From assembly GCF_009674495.1 (NCBI RefSeq), contig NZ_WKJN01000024.1, positions 35,717 through 99,716 of the forward strand: DNA of 64,000 nt, read 5' to 3'. The stretch is from Duganella alba. Lineage in GTDB: Bacteria; Pseudomonadota; Gammaproteobacteria; Burkholderiales; Burkholderiaceae_D. The first letter of the stretch is position 1; every line of letters begins with the position of its first letter. Positions 53,032 through 62,009 of the stretch are shown in pieces. A model generated the notes under the pieces. The model had not been told where the DNA came from. It made no database searches and was given only the letters and a program-made list of their open reading frames with translations. The position numbers and the translations under genes were made by a program.

Positions 53032-54138
53032 ATGAACGCCAATCAGAAAATCCGTGTCGGCATCGTCGGCGCCGGCAATTGGGCCGAATATGGCCACATC
53101 CCCGCCCTCAAGCTGCTGCCGCAGTATGCGATGACCGCGATCCACAGCCGCAGCCAGGAAAAGGCCGACGCCGTCGCCGCGCGCCACGGCATTCCGCATG
53201 CACTGAGCTCCTTGCAGGCGCTGGTCACGCATCCCGAGGTGGACCTGGTGCTGGTGCTGAATCCCGCGCCCAGCCATGAAGAAGCCATCCGCGCCGCCAT
53301 CGCCGCCGGCAAGGACGTCTACAGCGAATGGCCGCTGACGCCGAAAACCGCGCTGACGCAGGAACTGATCGCGCTGGCCGACCAGGCCGGCGTGCGCCAC
53401 CTGGCCGGCTTGCAGCGCCGTCTCGGCGCCGACTACCGCTATGTGCGCGACCTGGTGCGCGACGGCTACATCGGCGAACTGCGTTCGGCGCGCTTGCACG
53501 TCAGCGTCGAATACTTCCAGTCCGCGCGCATGCAGGCGCTGTATTTCACCGTCCCGCAGGAGAACTATTCCGGCCTGCTGCACATCTACGGCGGCCATTT
53601 CTTCGACGCCGTGTTCAGCATGCTGGGCCACCCGGCCAGCATCAGCGCGCTGGCCGTCAACCAGTTCAAGGAAGTGACGCTGATCGAAACCGGCGAAAAG
53701 CTGCCGCACACGCTGGCCGACCAGGTGGTGGTGAACGGCATTTTCGCTAACGGCGCCGTGCTGACGGCGCACCTGGAAGCGGGCAAGCGTAACAACTACG
53801 GCTGGCAGCTGGATTTGACCGGTTCCAGCGGCGACCTGAAAATCTCCAACAGCACCAGCTTCGGCCAGGCCTTCAATCTCATCGAAGGCGCCCAGGGCGA
53901 CAGCCAGCCGCTCAAGGTGCTGCCGGTGCCGGACCGGTACAACTGGCTGCCGCCGAATCAGCTGGGCGGCAGCCAGCTGGAACTGGCCAACCTGTACGCC
54001 GCCTACGCCAGCGACCTGCGCGACGGCACGCACCTGGCGCCAACCTTTGCCGACGCGCTGGCGATGCACCGGCTGATCGACAGCATCGAGCTATCGAACG
54101 CCGGGGGCCGCCGGGTTCAGACCAGTCCCGCCATATAA
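53032..54138 (+). CDS. Gfo/Idh/MocA-family oxidoreductase
   Basis: 368 residues. N-terminal Rossmann fold with IRVGIVGAGNWAEYGHIPAL; the conserved ExP of the family is SEWPLT, the Gal80-like variant. The C-terminal alpha/beta domain includes the HxxD-like IYGGHFFDAVFSMLG, which places the catalytic His. Likely an NAD(P)-dependent sugar or inositol dehydrogenase, but it may equally be a sugar-sensing Gal80-type protein; no sugar transport or catabolic genes are next to it. Overlaps the convergent MCP gene by 22 bp. Confidence 0.88.
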   Translation: MNANQKIRVGIVGAGNWAEYGHIPALKLLPQYAMTAIHSRSQEKADAVAARHGIPHALSSLQALVTHPEVDLVLVLNPAPSHEEAIRAAIAAGKDVYSEWPLTPKTALTQELIALADQAGVRHLAGLQRRLGADYRYVRDLVRDGYIGELRSARLHVSVEYFQSARMQALYFTVPQENYSGLLHIYGGHFFDAVFSMLGHPASISALAVNQFKEVTLIETGEKLPHTLADQVVVNGIFANGAVLTAHLEAGKRNNYGWQLDLTGSSGDLKISNSTSFGQAFNLIEGAQGDSQPLKVLPVPDRYNWLPPNQLGGSQLELANLYAAYASDLRDGTHLAPTFADALAMHRLIDSIELSNAGGRRVQTSPAI

Positions 54139-55784
54139 CCCGAGGACGCCATGCCGGCGCTGTAGTCCGGCGCCGGACGGTTGCGCGGACGCTGCGGCGC
54201 CGGCATATCGATCACGGTCAGCTCCTCCCTGGCGCTGCCGGCCATCTTGAACAGGCTGACGCTGCGCGCCAGGCGCTCCGCCTGCTCCTGCAGCGAAACG
54301 ATGGCGGCCAGCGATTCCTCCACCAGCGTGGCGTTCTGCTGCGTCACGCTGTCCATCGAGGCCAGCGTGCGGTTCACCAGTTGCAGTCCCAGGCTTTGCT
54401 CGCGGGTGCCGTTGCTGATGTCGCCCATCAGCGTCGCGCCGCGCAGCACGCCGCGCACCACGTCGTCGATGGTGGCGCTGGCGTCCTTCACCGCCTGGCC
54501 GCCGCCGTTCACTTCGGCCAGCGACTGCACGATCAGATCCTTGATCTCCTTGGCCGACTGCGCGCTGCGCTGGGCCAGCGCCCGCACCTCGCCCGCCACC
54601 ACGGCAAAACCGCGTCCATGCTCGCCGGCGCGCGCCGCCTCCACCGCCGCGTTCAGCGCCAGCAGATTGGTCTGGAAGGCGATGCCGTCCATCAGCCCGA
54701 CGATGTCGCCGATGCGGCGCGACGAGGTGCTGATGCGTTCCATGGTCGCCGTCACCGCCGATACCGCCACTTCGGCTTCGCGCGCCACCAGCGCGGTCTG
54801 GTCCATCAGCTTGTGGGCCTGCTCCGCCTTGTCGGCGTTGTTGGCGACGGTGGTGGTCAGCTCTTCCACCGTGGCGGCGGTTTCCTCCAGCGTGGCCGCC
54901 TGGCCTTCGGTGCGCTGCGACAGGTCGCCGGTGCCGGCCGAAATCTGCGCCGAGGCGGTGGCGATGGTGTCGGTGCCGCCCCGTACCTGGGTCACCATGC
55001 GTTGCAGGTTGGCGCTCATCTGGTTCATGGCGCGCAGCAGTTCGGCCGTTTCGTCCTTGCCGCCGGTTTCCGCATCCACCCGCAGGTCGCCTTCCGCCAC
55101 GCGGCGCGCCACGTCCACGGCGCGGCCCAGCGGCACCGAGATCATGCGCGCCACGCGGCCGGCCAGCAGCAGGCCCAGTACCAGCGCGCCGGCCATGAAG
55201 GCGAAGATCAGGTGGCGTGCATGCAGGTAGGTCTGGTCCGCCGATTGCGCCGCCTGCGCGCTGCCGGCCTCGTTGATGGCGACCAGCTTGTCGATCAGCG
55301 CCATCGCCTCGAAGTCATACTTGCGCGATTCGCCCCGCACCACCGCCAGCGCGCCGACGTCGTCGCCATGGCGCGACAGGGCCACCACCTGGCGCACCGC
55401 GCCGCGATAGGCGTTCAGCGACGCCTGCAACTGGGCCGTGATGTCCAACTCGGCGCCGCTGCGCGGCTGCGCCGCATAGGCGGTCAGCGAATTCTGCACC
55501 TGCTGCATCTGGCTTTCCATGTCCTGCTCGTACTTGCGCAGGATGTCCGGCTCGGTCGACACCACGTGGAACAGCTCAAAGGTGCGGAAGCGCGTCAGAC
55601 CGTACTTGATGTCGAGCGCATTGCGCACGCCCGGCGCCCAACGGTGGTCGATTTCATTGGTCACCCGGTCCAGCTCATACAGCTGGAACACGGAGAACAC
55701 GCCCAGGCCCATCATCATCGCCAGCACGGCGGCGACGACCACATTCAGCTTCTTGGCGATTTTCAGGTTGCGGAACCAGTTCAT
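54117..55784 (-). CDS. Methyl-accepting chemotaxis protein with 4-helix-bundle sensor
   Basis: 555 residues. Membrane helix (about 12-32), a periplasmic four-helix bundle of about 160 residues, second helix (about 190-212), HAMP (RMISVPLGRAVDVARRVAEG), and a cytoplasmic signalling hairpin with tip DGIAFQTNLLALNAAVEAAR. The C-terminal tail has no NWETF-type CheR site. Operon partner of the phosphodiesterase 14 bp downstream and the receiver gene upstream (order on the minus strand: REC, EAL, MCP). Confidence 0.94.
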   Translation of the reverse strand: MNWFRNLKIAKKLNVVVAAVLAMMMGLGVFSVFQLYELDRVTNEIDHRWAPGVRNALDIKYGLTRFRTFELFHVVSTEPDILRKYEQDMESQMQQVQNSLTAYAAQPRSGAELDITAQLQASLNAYRGAVRQVVALSRHGDDVGALAVVRGESRKYDFEAMALIDKLVAINEAGSAQAAQSADQTYLHARHLIFAFMAGALVLGLLLAGRVARMISVPLGRAVDVARRVAEGDLRVDAETGGKDETAELLRAMNQMSANLQRMVTQVRGGTDTIATASAQISAGTGDLSQRTEGQAATLEETAATVEELTTTVANNADKAEQAHKLMDQTALVAREAEVAVSAVTATMERISTSSRRIGDIVGLMDGIAFQTNLLALNAAVEAARAGEHGRGFAVVAGEVRALAQRSAQSAKEIKDLIVQSLAEVNGGGQAVKDASATIDDVVRGVLRGATLMGDISNGTREQSLGLQLVNRTLASMDSVTQQNATLVEESLAAIVSLQEQAERLARSVSLFKMAGSAREELTVIDMPAPQRPRNRPAPDYSAGMASSGYMAGLV

Positions 55785-55798
55785 GGCAATCTCCTTAA

Positions 55799-57727
55799 TT
55801 ATGCCGCCTGCAGCTGCAGGCTACCTTCGAGGAAGTTCAGTGCGGATGCCGCCGGCAAAGGACGGCTGTAGTAGTAACCCTGGATCTCGTCGCAGCGCCA
55901 GTTGCTCAACAAGGCGCGCTGGGTTTCGGATTCGACGCCTTCGGCGATCACGGTCAGGCCCAGGCTGTGGCCAAGGCTGATGGTGGCCTGCACGATGGCG
56001 CTCTGCTCCTTCACCGAATGCATATTGCGGACGAAGGACTGGTCGATTTTCAGTTTGTGGATCGGGAAGCGCGACAGATAGGCCAGGCTCGAGTAGCCGG
56101 TGCCGAAATCGTCGATGGCCAGCTTCAGACCCAGCGCGCGCAGGCGGTGCAGCAAGGCGATGGCGCTTTCCGCATCCTCCACCATCACGCTCTCGGTAAT
56201 TTCCAGCTCCAGGCACGACGGATCGATGTGGGTGGTGGCCAGCAGGTCTTCCAGGTGCGCCAGGAAGCCCGGCGCCGCAAACTGACGCGGCGAGATATTC
56301 ACCGCCACCACCACGCGCTGGCCGGTTTCGGCCTGCCACACGCTGATCTGGCGGCAGGTTTCCTCCAGCACCCAGTTGCCGATGGAGACGATCAGGCCCG
56401 ATTCCTCGGCCAGCGGAATGAAGTCGGCCGGCGAAATCAGCTTGCCCTGGCGGCGCCAGCGCACCAGCGCCTCGAAGCCGATCAGGCCGCCGTCGCTCAA
56501 GGCCTGCTGCGGCTGGTAATGCAGTTCCAGTTCCTCGCGTTCGACCGCATGGCGCAGCAGCGACTCCAGGTCGAGGCGCTCGCCGGCTTCGGCGTTGAGC
56601 TGCTGCGAATAGACCTCCAGCCGGTCGCCGCCGGCCTTGCGCGCCGCTTGCAGCGCGGCGTCGGCATTGCGCAGCAGGACGTCCGGATTGGCGCCGTGCT
56701 GGGGATAGCTGACCGCGCCCAGGCTCAGGGTGGTGTAGATTTCGTGGCCTTCGCAATCGTAGGGATTGCGCACCTCGTCGCGCAGGGTGGACAGCGCCTC
56801 GGCCAGCGCCAGGTCGCTGCACTCCATGCGGAACAGGATGGCGAAGTTGGCGCCGTCCAGGCGGAACACCTCGCCGCCGCTGCGTTCCGCCGCGCTGCGG
56901 ATGCGCTCGGCCAGGCCGATCATGACGCGATCGCCGAAGGCGTGGCCGAAGCCGCCGATGATGCGCGAGAAGCGATCGATGGTCCCCAGCACCACCACGT
57001 GCGGCACCGCCGGCAGCGACGCCAGGCGCGCCTCGAAGCTGCGGCGGTGCGCCAGGCCGGTGAGCGGATCGTGCCGCGCCTGGTGGCTCAATTCATTCTC
57101 CACCCGCACGCGGGCCCGGACGTGGTACAGCATGAACAGGCAGGTCACCAGCGCCAGCACGTCGAACACGTGCACCAGGCCCGTGATCCAGCCGATGGCG
57201 CGGTTGGCCATGGTGCCGTTGTCGTAGATCGCATCCTCGACGTTCTGCTGCAGGCCGTCGATGCGCAGGCGCAGCTGCTTGACGTCGTCGTTCATCTGGA
57301 TCAGCACCGCGCGGGCGGCGGCCGGGTTGGCGCCGACGTTGCGTTCGAATTCAGGCGTCAGCTTGACGATGCGCTGGTAGCCGTCGCGCAGCGCATCGAG
57401 CTCCGGGCCGTCGCCCAGGCTCGGGCGCAGCTGCGCCAGCGTGGCGTCCAGCTCACTGCGGCCCATGCTCTCCAAAAACTCGAAGCGGTCCGGCGTGATC
57501 GAGTCCGTGAAGCGCTTGTCCATCGCCAGCTGGTAGCGCAGCAAGGCGCTCTCGAAGTCGCCCAGGTAGCGCATCTGCGGGATGGTGCTGTTCAGCAGCG
57601 GCGTTTCGTTGCGGCGGATATTGTGCGCGGTGCGCTCCATGAAAACCGACAGCGTGACACTGGCGACGATCACCAGCAGCAGCAGGATGTAAATGAGACG
57701 GCGCGAACTGCTGATGATGTTTTTCAT
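55799..57727 (-). CDS. Membrane c-di-GMP phosphodiesterase with degenerate GGDEF
   Basis: 642 residues. Two membrane helices (about 10-30, 175-195) flank a periplasmic helical domain. The GGDEF motif reads LDGANF, so cyclase activity is lost and the domain may only bind GTP. EAL domain complete: LIGFEALVRW, LELEITESVMVED, AIDDFGTGYSSLAYL, VIAEGVESETQ, QGYYYSRPLP. Expected to hydrolyse c-di-GMP. Middle gene of a receiver-phosphodiesterase-MCP operon, with gaps of 4 and 14 bp. Confidence 0.93.
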   Translation of the reverse strand: MKNIISSSRRLIYILLLLVIVASVTLSVFMERTAHNIRRNETPLLNSTIPQMRYLGDFESALLRYQLAMDKRFTDSITPDRFEFLESMGRSELDATLAQLRPSLGDGPELDALRDGYQRIVKLTPEFERNVGANPAAARAVLIQMNDDVKQLRLRIDGLQQNVEDAIYDNGTMANRAIGWITGLVHVFDVLALVTCLFMLYHVRARVRVENELSHQARHDPLTGLAHRRSFEARLASLPAVPHVVVLGTIDRFSRIIGGFGHAFGDRVMIGLAERIRSAAERSGGEVFRLDGANFAILFRMECSDLALAEALSTLRDEVRNPYDCEGHEIYTTLSLGAVSYPQHGANPDVLLRNADAALQAARKAGGDRLEVYSQQLNAEAGERLDLESLLRHAVEREELELHYQPQQALSDGGLIGFEALVRWRRQGKLISPADFIPLAEESGLIVSIGNWVLEETCRQISVWQAETGQRVVVAVNISPRQFAAPGFLAHLEDLLATTHIDPSCLELEITESVMVEDAESAIALLHRLRALGLKLAIDDFGTGYSSLAYLSRFPIHKLKIDQSFVRNMHSVKEQSAIVQATISLGHSLGLTVIAEGVESETQRALLSNWRCDEIQGYYYSRPLPAASALNFLEGSLQLQAA

Positions 57728-57731
57728 GGGG

Positions 57732-58133
57732 TTACTCCTCGGCGTGGGTCGGGAAGCTGCCGCTGGCCTGGTTCAGGCAGCGCAGTAGTTCGTTCGCTTC
57801 AAAGGGTTTGCTCAAAAAGCAGGAAGCGCCACCGTGCAGTGCGCGCTTGCGCAAGGCGGCTTCCGGGAAGGCGGTCATCAGGATCAGCGGCAGCGCGTTG
57901 CCGTCGCGGCGCAGCTGCTCCAGCAGTTCGATGCCGCTCATGCCGGGCATTTGCAGGTCGGTGATGATGCAGTGGTAGTCGCCCAGCGCGCCGGAGGCGA
58001 GCAGCGCCAGCGCGGAATCGTAGGCGTTGGCGGCGTAGCCGTAGGAGCGCAGCAGGCTCCTCAAGCCGACACGCACGTCCTCGTCGTCGTCGACGATGGC
58101 AATATTACAAAATTGTGGATCCGGATCTGACAC
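57732..58133 (-). CDS. Single-domain response regulator
   Basis: 133 residues: a complete receiver only. Acidic pair in IAIVDDDEDVRVGLRSLLRS, phospho-Asp in CIITDLQMPGMSG, Thr in ILMTAF, Lys in FLSKPFEANE. The pattern is FixJ/CheY-like. First gene of the operon with the phosphodiesterase and MCP, and next to a FixL/FixJ-like pair whose kinase could phosphorylate it. Confidence 0.93.
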   Translation of the reverse strand: MSDPDPQFCNIAIVDDDEDVRVGLRSLLRSYGYAANAYDSALALLASGALGDYHCIITDLQMPGMSGIELLEQLRRDGNALPLILMTAFPEAALRKRALHGGASCFLSKPFEANELLRCLNQASGSFPTHAEE

Positions 58134-58242
58134 TTGTTGCTCCCTTGTTCGGACGGCGGCTCGCGGCCGTCCTGCGCATGGGAGAACAATACAGTTTAGA
58201 GAGGGTTGAGAAAATTATACAAGGGTATAGGTGGGGCCGGAG

Positions 58243-58866
58243 TCAGGCCAGACCGAGGGTCTCGGCCATGCGCACCAGGTCGGCGAAGGTCTTGGCCTGC
58301 ATCTTGCGCATGGCGTTGCCGCGATGGATCTTGACCGTGATCTCGCTGGTGCCCACCTCGCCGGCGATCTGCTTGTTCATCAGGCCGCGGGCGGCCAGCG
58401 CCATGATCTCGCGTTCGCGCGGCGTCAGCGTCGCATAACAGGCCTTGACGCCGTTGCTGGCCTGGTCGCGCTGGCGCCGTTCCTGGTCGGCCGCCAGCGC
58501 CAGATGGATGGCGTCCAGCAGGTCCTGGTCGCGGAACGGTTTTGCCAGAAAATCAACAGCGCCGGCCTTCATGGCCCGCACCGACATCGGAATGTCACCA
58601 TGCCCGGTCATGAAAATGATGGGCAGCGCCACGCCGTCGCGATTCAGCTCGGCCTGGAAATCCAGCCCGCTGACGCCCTGCAGGCGCACGTCGAGCAGCA
58701 GGCAGCTGGTCAGTTCGCGCCGCGGCTCGGCCAGGAACGCCGCCACCGAGGGGAAGCTGGCAACCTGCATGCCGATGGAGCGCAGCAGGCTGGAAATGGC
58801 GTCGCGCAGCGGCGCCTCGTCGTCGACGATGTAGATCAGGGCGTCCGAATAATCAATCTGGTTCAT
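58243..58866 (-). CDS. FixJ-family response regulator (REC + LuxR helix-turn-helix)
   Basis: 207 residues. Receiver (IYIVDDEAPLRDAISSLLRS; phospho-Asp in CLLLDVRLQGVSG; IFMTGHGDIPMSVRAMKAGA; FLAKPF) and LuxR-type DNA-binding domain (LTPREREIMALAARGLMNKQ, then SEITVKIHRGNAMRKMQAKT). FixJ/TodT-like. Start overlaps the end of the kinase gene by 14 bp, so they form a two-component pair. Confidence 0.94.
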   Translation of the reverse strand: MNQIDYSDALIYIVDDEAPLRDAISSLLRSIGMQVASFPSVAAFLAEPRRELTSCLLLDVRLQGVSGLDFQAELNRDGVALPIIFMTGHGDIPMSVRAMKAGAVDFLAKPFRDQDLLDAIHLALAADQERRQRDQASNGVKACYATLTPREREIMALAARGLMNKQIAGEVGTSEITVKIHRGNAMRKMQAKTFADLVRMAETLGLA

Positions 58867-60313
58867 GGGCAGGCAAGGTGAAAAGAATGGTGGCGCCGGC
58901 GACGGGACTGTCCGGGGCGGGCTGTTTGACCCAGATACGGCCGCCGTGGTTCTCGATGATGGAGCGGCAGATCGGCAGGCCCATGCCCATGCCGTCCTCC
59001 TTGGTGCTGTAGAAGGCCTCGAACAGGCGCGGCACGGCGCTGGACGGGATGCCGGGACCGGAATCGCTGACGCTGACCTGCAGCGCGCCGGCGGCGTCGC
59101 GCTGGGTTTGCAGCGTCAGCACCGCCTGGCCGGGACGGCAGACGGCCATGGCCTGGATCGCGTTCATCAGCAGATTGATCAGCACCTGCTGCAGCTGCAC
59201 GCGGTCGCCGTTCGCCGGCGGCAGGTCCGGCGTCAGGCCCAGCATCAGCGCCACGTGGTGGTTATTCAGCTCGCGCCGCACCATGTCCACGCTCTCCTCC
59301 ACCACCGCGTTCAGATCCAGTTCGGCGTAGGTCGGGTCGCTGCGGCGCGCCAGCGCGCGAATCCGCTTGATGACGTCGCGCGCGCGCGCGCTCGCCTCCA
59401 GGATGCTGGTGACGGTGGCCCGGGCCTCGTCCAGCTCCGGCTGCGGGCGGTTCAGCCAGCGCAGGCAGGCCTCGCCGTTGGTGGAGATGGCGGCCAGCGG
59501 CTGATTGACCTCGTGCGCGATCGAGGCGGCCAGCTCGCCCAGCATGGTGACGCGGGTGGCGTGCGCCAGCTGCACCTGGGAACGGTGCAGCGCCTGTTCG
59601 GCCAGCACCGCCGCCGTCACGTCGGTCAGCGCGCCCAGGTACTCGCACTCGCCGTCCTTGGTGTGGCGCGGACGCGACAGCACGTGCACGTATTTGAGTT
59701 CGCCGTCCGGCATCAGCAGCCGGTGACGCAGATCGATCTCGTCCTCGCAGCGCAGCGACTGGTCGATCGCCGCCTGCACGGTGTGCCGGTCCTCCGGCGC
59801 CGTGTGGGCCAGGATGCGTTCCATGGTCGGCTCGACGTCGAGCGGGTAGCCATAGATGCGGGCCGCCTCGTCCGACCAGTACATGCCGCCGCCGGGCGAC
59901 TTGAAACTGAAGCTGCCGGTCTTGCTGATGCGCTGGGTGCCGGCCAGGAAGGCCTCGCTGCGGCGCAGCGCGTCCTCGCGCGCCAGCAGTTCGTCGGTGG
60001 CGGCCTGACCGCGCAGCACCAGCACGCAGGTGACCACGATGGCCAGCAGGCCGACCAGCAGCCGGCCGGAGGCGGCGGCCGAAAACACCTCGGTGTGGGT
60101 CAGCGCGTAGGACAGCACGGTCAGCACCAGGCAGCTGGCGGTGGCCAGCAGCACGCCGCGCCGGGCCCAGATGCCGGCCGAAACCAGCACCACGATCACG
60201 TACATGACGGCGATCGCCATGTCCAGCGGTGAAAAGGTGTCGATCGCGAAAATCAACAGCATCAGGGAAATCAACAGCGCGGACATACAGGGAGTGCGGG
60301 GAACCCGTAACAT
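58853..60313 (-). CDS. Membrane PAS sensor histidine kinase (FixL-like)
   Basis: 486 residues. Three or four N-terminal membrane helices (MSALLISLMLLIFAI onward to about 105), a PAS domain (about 115-240, GMYWSDEAARIYGYPLDVEP), HisKA H-box ASIAHEVNQPLAAISTNGEA, and HATPase (NLLMNAIQAMA; DSGPGIP; GMGMGLPICRSIIENHGG). The H-box type is that of FixL/DctB kinases. ATG at 60313 has AAGGAT upstream. Pairs with the FixJ-like regulator; no haem-binding PAS His is evident, so the signal is unknown. Confidence 0.92.
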   Translation of the reverse strand: MLRVPRTPCMSALLISLMLLIFAIDTFSPLDMAIAVMYVIVVLVSAGIWARRGVLLATASCLVLTVLSYALTHTEVFSAAASGRLLVGLLAIVVTCVLVLRGQAATDELLAREDALRRSEAFLAGTQRISKTGSFSFKSPGGGMYWSDEAARIYGYPLDVEPTMERILAHTAPEDRHTVQAAIDQSLRCEDEIDLRHRLLMPDGELKYVHVLSRPRHTKDGECEYLGALTDVTAAVLAEQALHRSQVQLAHATRVTMLGELAASIAHEVNQPLAAISTNGEACLRWLNRPQPELDEARATVTSILEASARARDVIKRIRALARRSDPTYAELDLNAVVEESVDMVRRELNNHHVALMLGLTPDLPPANGDRVQLQQVLINLLMNAIQAMAVCRPGQAVLTLQTQRDAAGALQVSVSDSGPGIPSSAVPRLFEAFYSTKEDGMGMGLPICRSIIENHGGRIWVKQPAPDSPVAGATILFTLPAHEPD

Positions 60314-60378
60314 GCCTATCCTTTTTGGTTATATTGGCAATACCATGGAATTATAGTGCGGATTGGGCGGCTTGCATC

Positions 60379-60426
60379 CTATACACCTGTATATGGGGAT
60401 GCGCGGCTACCTATTCGGAGGTATAG
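60379..60426. promoter_or_regulatory. Repeated (G/C)TATA(C/G) motifs, candidate MocR-type operator
   Basis: TATAC-ACCT-GTATA (60380-60393) plus GGAGGTATAG (60417-60426). The second GTATA is 32 bp from the first, about three helical turns. TATAGT at 60422-60427 could be the -10 of the downstream gene. Confidence 0.5.
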
Positions 60427-60483
60427 TGTCGCCCGCGCGGCAATTGCGCTACGCTGTGGGCATTGATCTGCGGGAGAGAGACC

Positions 60484-61947
60484 GTGAAATTGTACGAAAC
60501 CCTGGCCGCCGATATCGCCAGCCAGATCGCGCAGGGCGTGATCCGCGAGGGCGAGAAGATTCCGTCCGTGCGGCAGACCAGCCAGCACCACAATCTGAGC
60601 GTCTCGACCGTGATCCGCGCCTTCCTGCTGCTGGAAAGCCAGGGCGTGATCGAAAGCCGGCCGCAGTCCGGCTACTTCGTGCGCCGCAAGCCGGTGCTGC
60701 AGGCCAGCGCCGGCACCGCCGACGGCCCGCTGGCGCCGGCCGAGATGGCGCGCGGCGCAACGCTCGACAGCAGCGCCCTGGTGCTGACCACCCTGCGCTC
60801 GATCAACCAGGGCAGCGTGCCGCTTGGCTCGCCCTATCCCGACCCCGCCACCTTCCCGTGGGCGCGGCTCAACCAGTACGCCAACGGCCTGGCGCGCCGC
60901 GCCGGCCAGATGGGCATGACGGCCGACCTGCCGCCGGGGAATCCGGAACTGATCCGCCAGATCGCCCGCCGCCACCTGGAAAACGGCCTGTCGGTGGACG
61001 CCGGCGAAATCATCGTCACCACCGGCGCCACCGAGGCGCTCAATCTGTGCCTGCAGGCGGTGGCGCCGCCCGGCAGCGCCATCGCGGTGGAGTCGCCGAC
61101 CTATTACGCGCTGCTGCAGGCGATCGAACGGATGCGCATGCACGCGGTGGAGATCGAGACCGATCCGGTGGCCGGCATCAACCTCGAGGCGCTGGAGCGC
61201 GCCATCGTCGAACAGGGCGTGGTGGCCTGCATGGTCATGCCCAACTTCCAGAACCCGCTGGGCTTCCAGATGAGCGATGAGCGCAAGCGCGCCATGGTCG
61301 AGATGCTGGCGCGGCATGAGGTGCCGGTGATCGAGAACGACGTCTACCACGAGCTGTATTATGGCGACGTCCATCCCACCTCGCTGAAGAGCTACGACAC
61401 GCGCGGGCTGGTCCTGCACTGCAACTCGTTCTCCAAGACGCTCAGTCCCGCCAACCGCATCGGCTGGGCCCTGCCCGGCCGCTACAAGGCGCAGGTGGAA
61501 AAGCTGAAGTTCCTCAACACGCTCAACACGCCGGCCCTGCCGCAGCTGGCCATTGCCGAATATCTGAAGAACGACGGCTACGACTACCACCTGCGCAAGC
61601 TGCGCAAGGCCTATGCGCAGAACGCCAGCATCATGGCGTCGGCGGTGCGGCGCTTCTTCCCGGCCGGCACCGGCGTCTCCACGCCGGTCGGCGGCTACGT
61701 GCTGTGGGTGAACCTGCCGCACGGCGTGCGCGCGCTGGAGCTGTATGCGCGGGCGCAGGAACGCGGCATCAGCGTCGGCGCCGGCAACATCTTCGCCACC
61801 GGCGACGCCTTCCAGCACTGCATCCGCCTGAACTACAGCTACCCGTGGAACGCCGAGGTGGAAAGCGCCGTGCGCACCCTCGGCCTGCTGGCCGGCGAGC
61901 TGGTGGTGCAGTACAACTGTACCCCTTGCAAAGAGGCCAATCTGTAG
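60484..61947 (+). CDS. MocR/PdxR-type GntR regulator with aminotransferase-like domain
   Basis: 487 residues from the GTG at 60484, with GGGAGAG nine bases before it. N-terminal GntR winged helix (ASQIAQGVIREGEKIPSVRQ; LSVSTVIRAFLLLESQGVIE; SGYFVRRKP), then a fold-type I PLP domain: NPELIRQIARRH, TGATEALNLCLQAV, and PLP-Lys in HCNSFSKTLSPANRIGW. MocR proteins use PLP-bound amino acids or vitamers as signals. Divergent from the FixL-like kinase. The target is unknown; autoregulation fits the upstream repeats. Confidence 0.92.
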   Translation: MKLYETLAADIASQIAQGVIREGEKIPSVRQTSQHHNLSVSTVIRAFLLLESQGVIESRPQSGYFVRRKPVLQASAGTADGPLAPAEMARGATLDSSALVLTTLRSINQGSVPLGSPYPDPATFPWARLNQYANGLARRAGQMGMTADLPPGNPELIRQIARRHLENGLSVDAGEIIVTTGATEALNLCLQAVAPPGSAIAVESPTYYALLQAIERMRMHAVEIETDPVAGINLEALERAIVEQGVVACMVMPNFQNPLGFQMSDERKRAMVEMLARHEVPVIENDVYHELYYGDVHPTSLKSYDTRGLVLHCNSFSKTLSPANRIGWALPGRYKAQVEKLKFLNTLNTPALPQLAIAEYLKNDGYDYHLRKLRKAYAQNASIMASAVRRFFPAGTGVSTPVGGYVLWVNLPHGVRALELYARAQERGISVGAGNIFATGDAFQHCIRLNYSYPWNAEVESAVRTLGLLAGELVVQYNCTPCKEANL

Positions 61948-62009
61948 CCGTTTCGCTGGCGCGGCCGCGCTTATTCTGACAGTCTGCCACTTCACGGGGT
62001 CACACTGTC

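Noticed and set aside
55967..57964. 665-codon plus-strand frame opposite the EAL phosphodiesterase gene
   Set aside because: Shadow frame lacking any recognisable domain.
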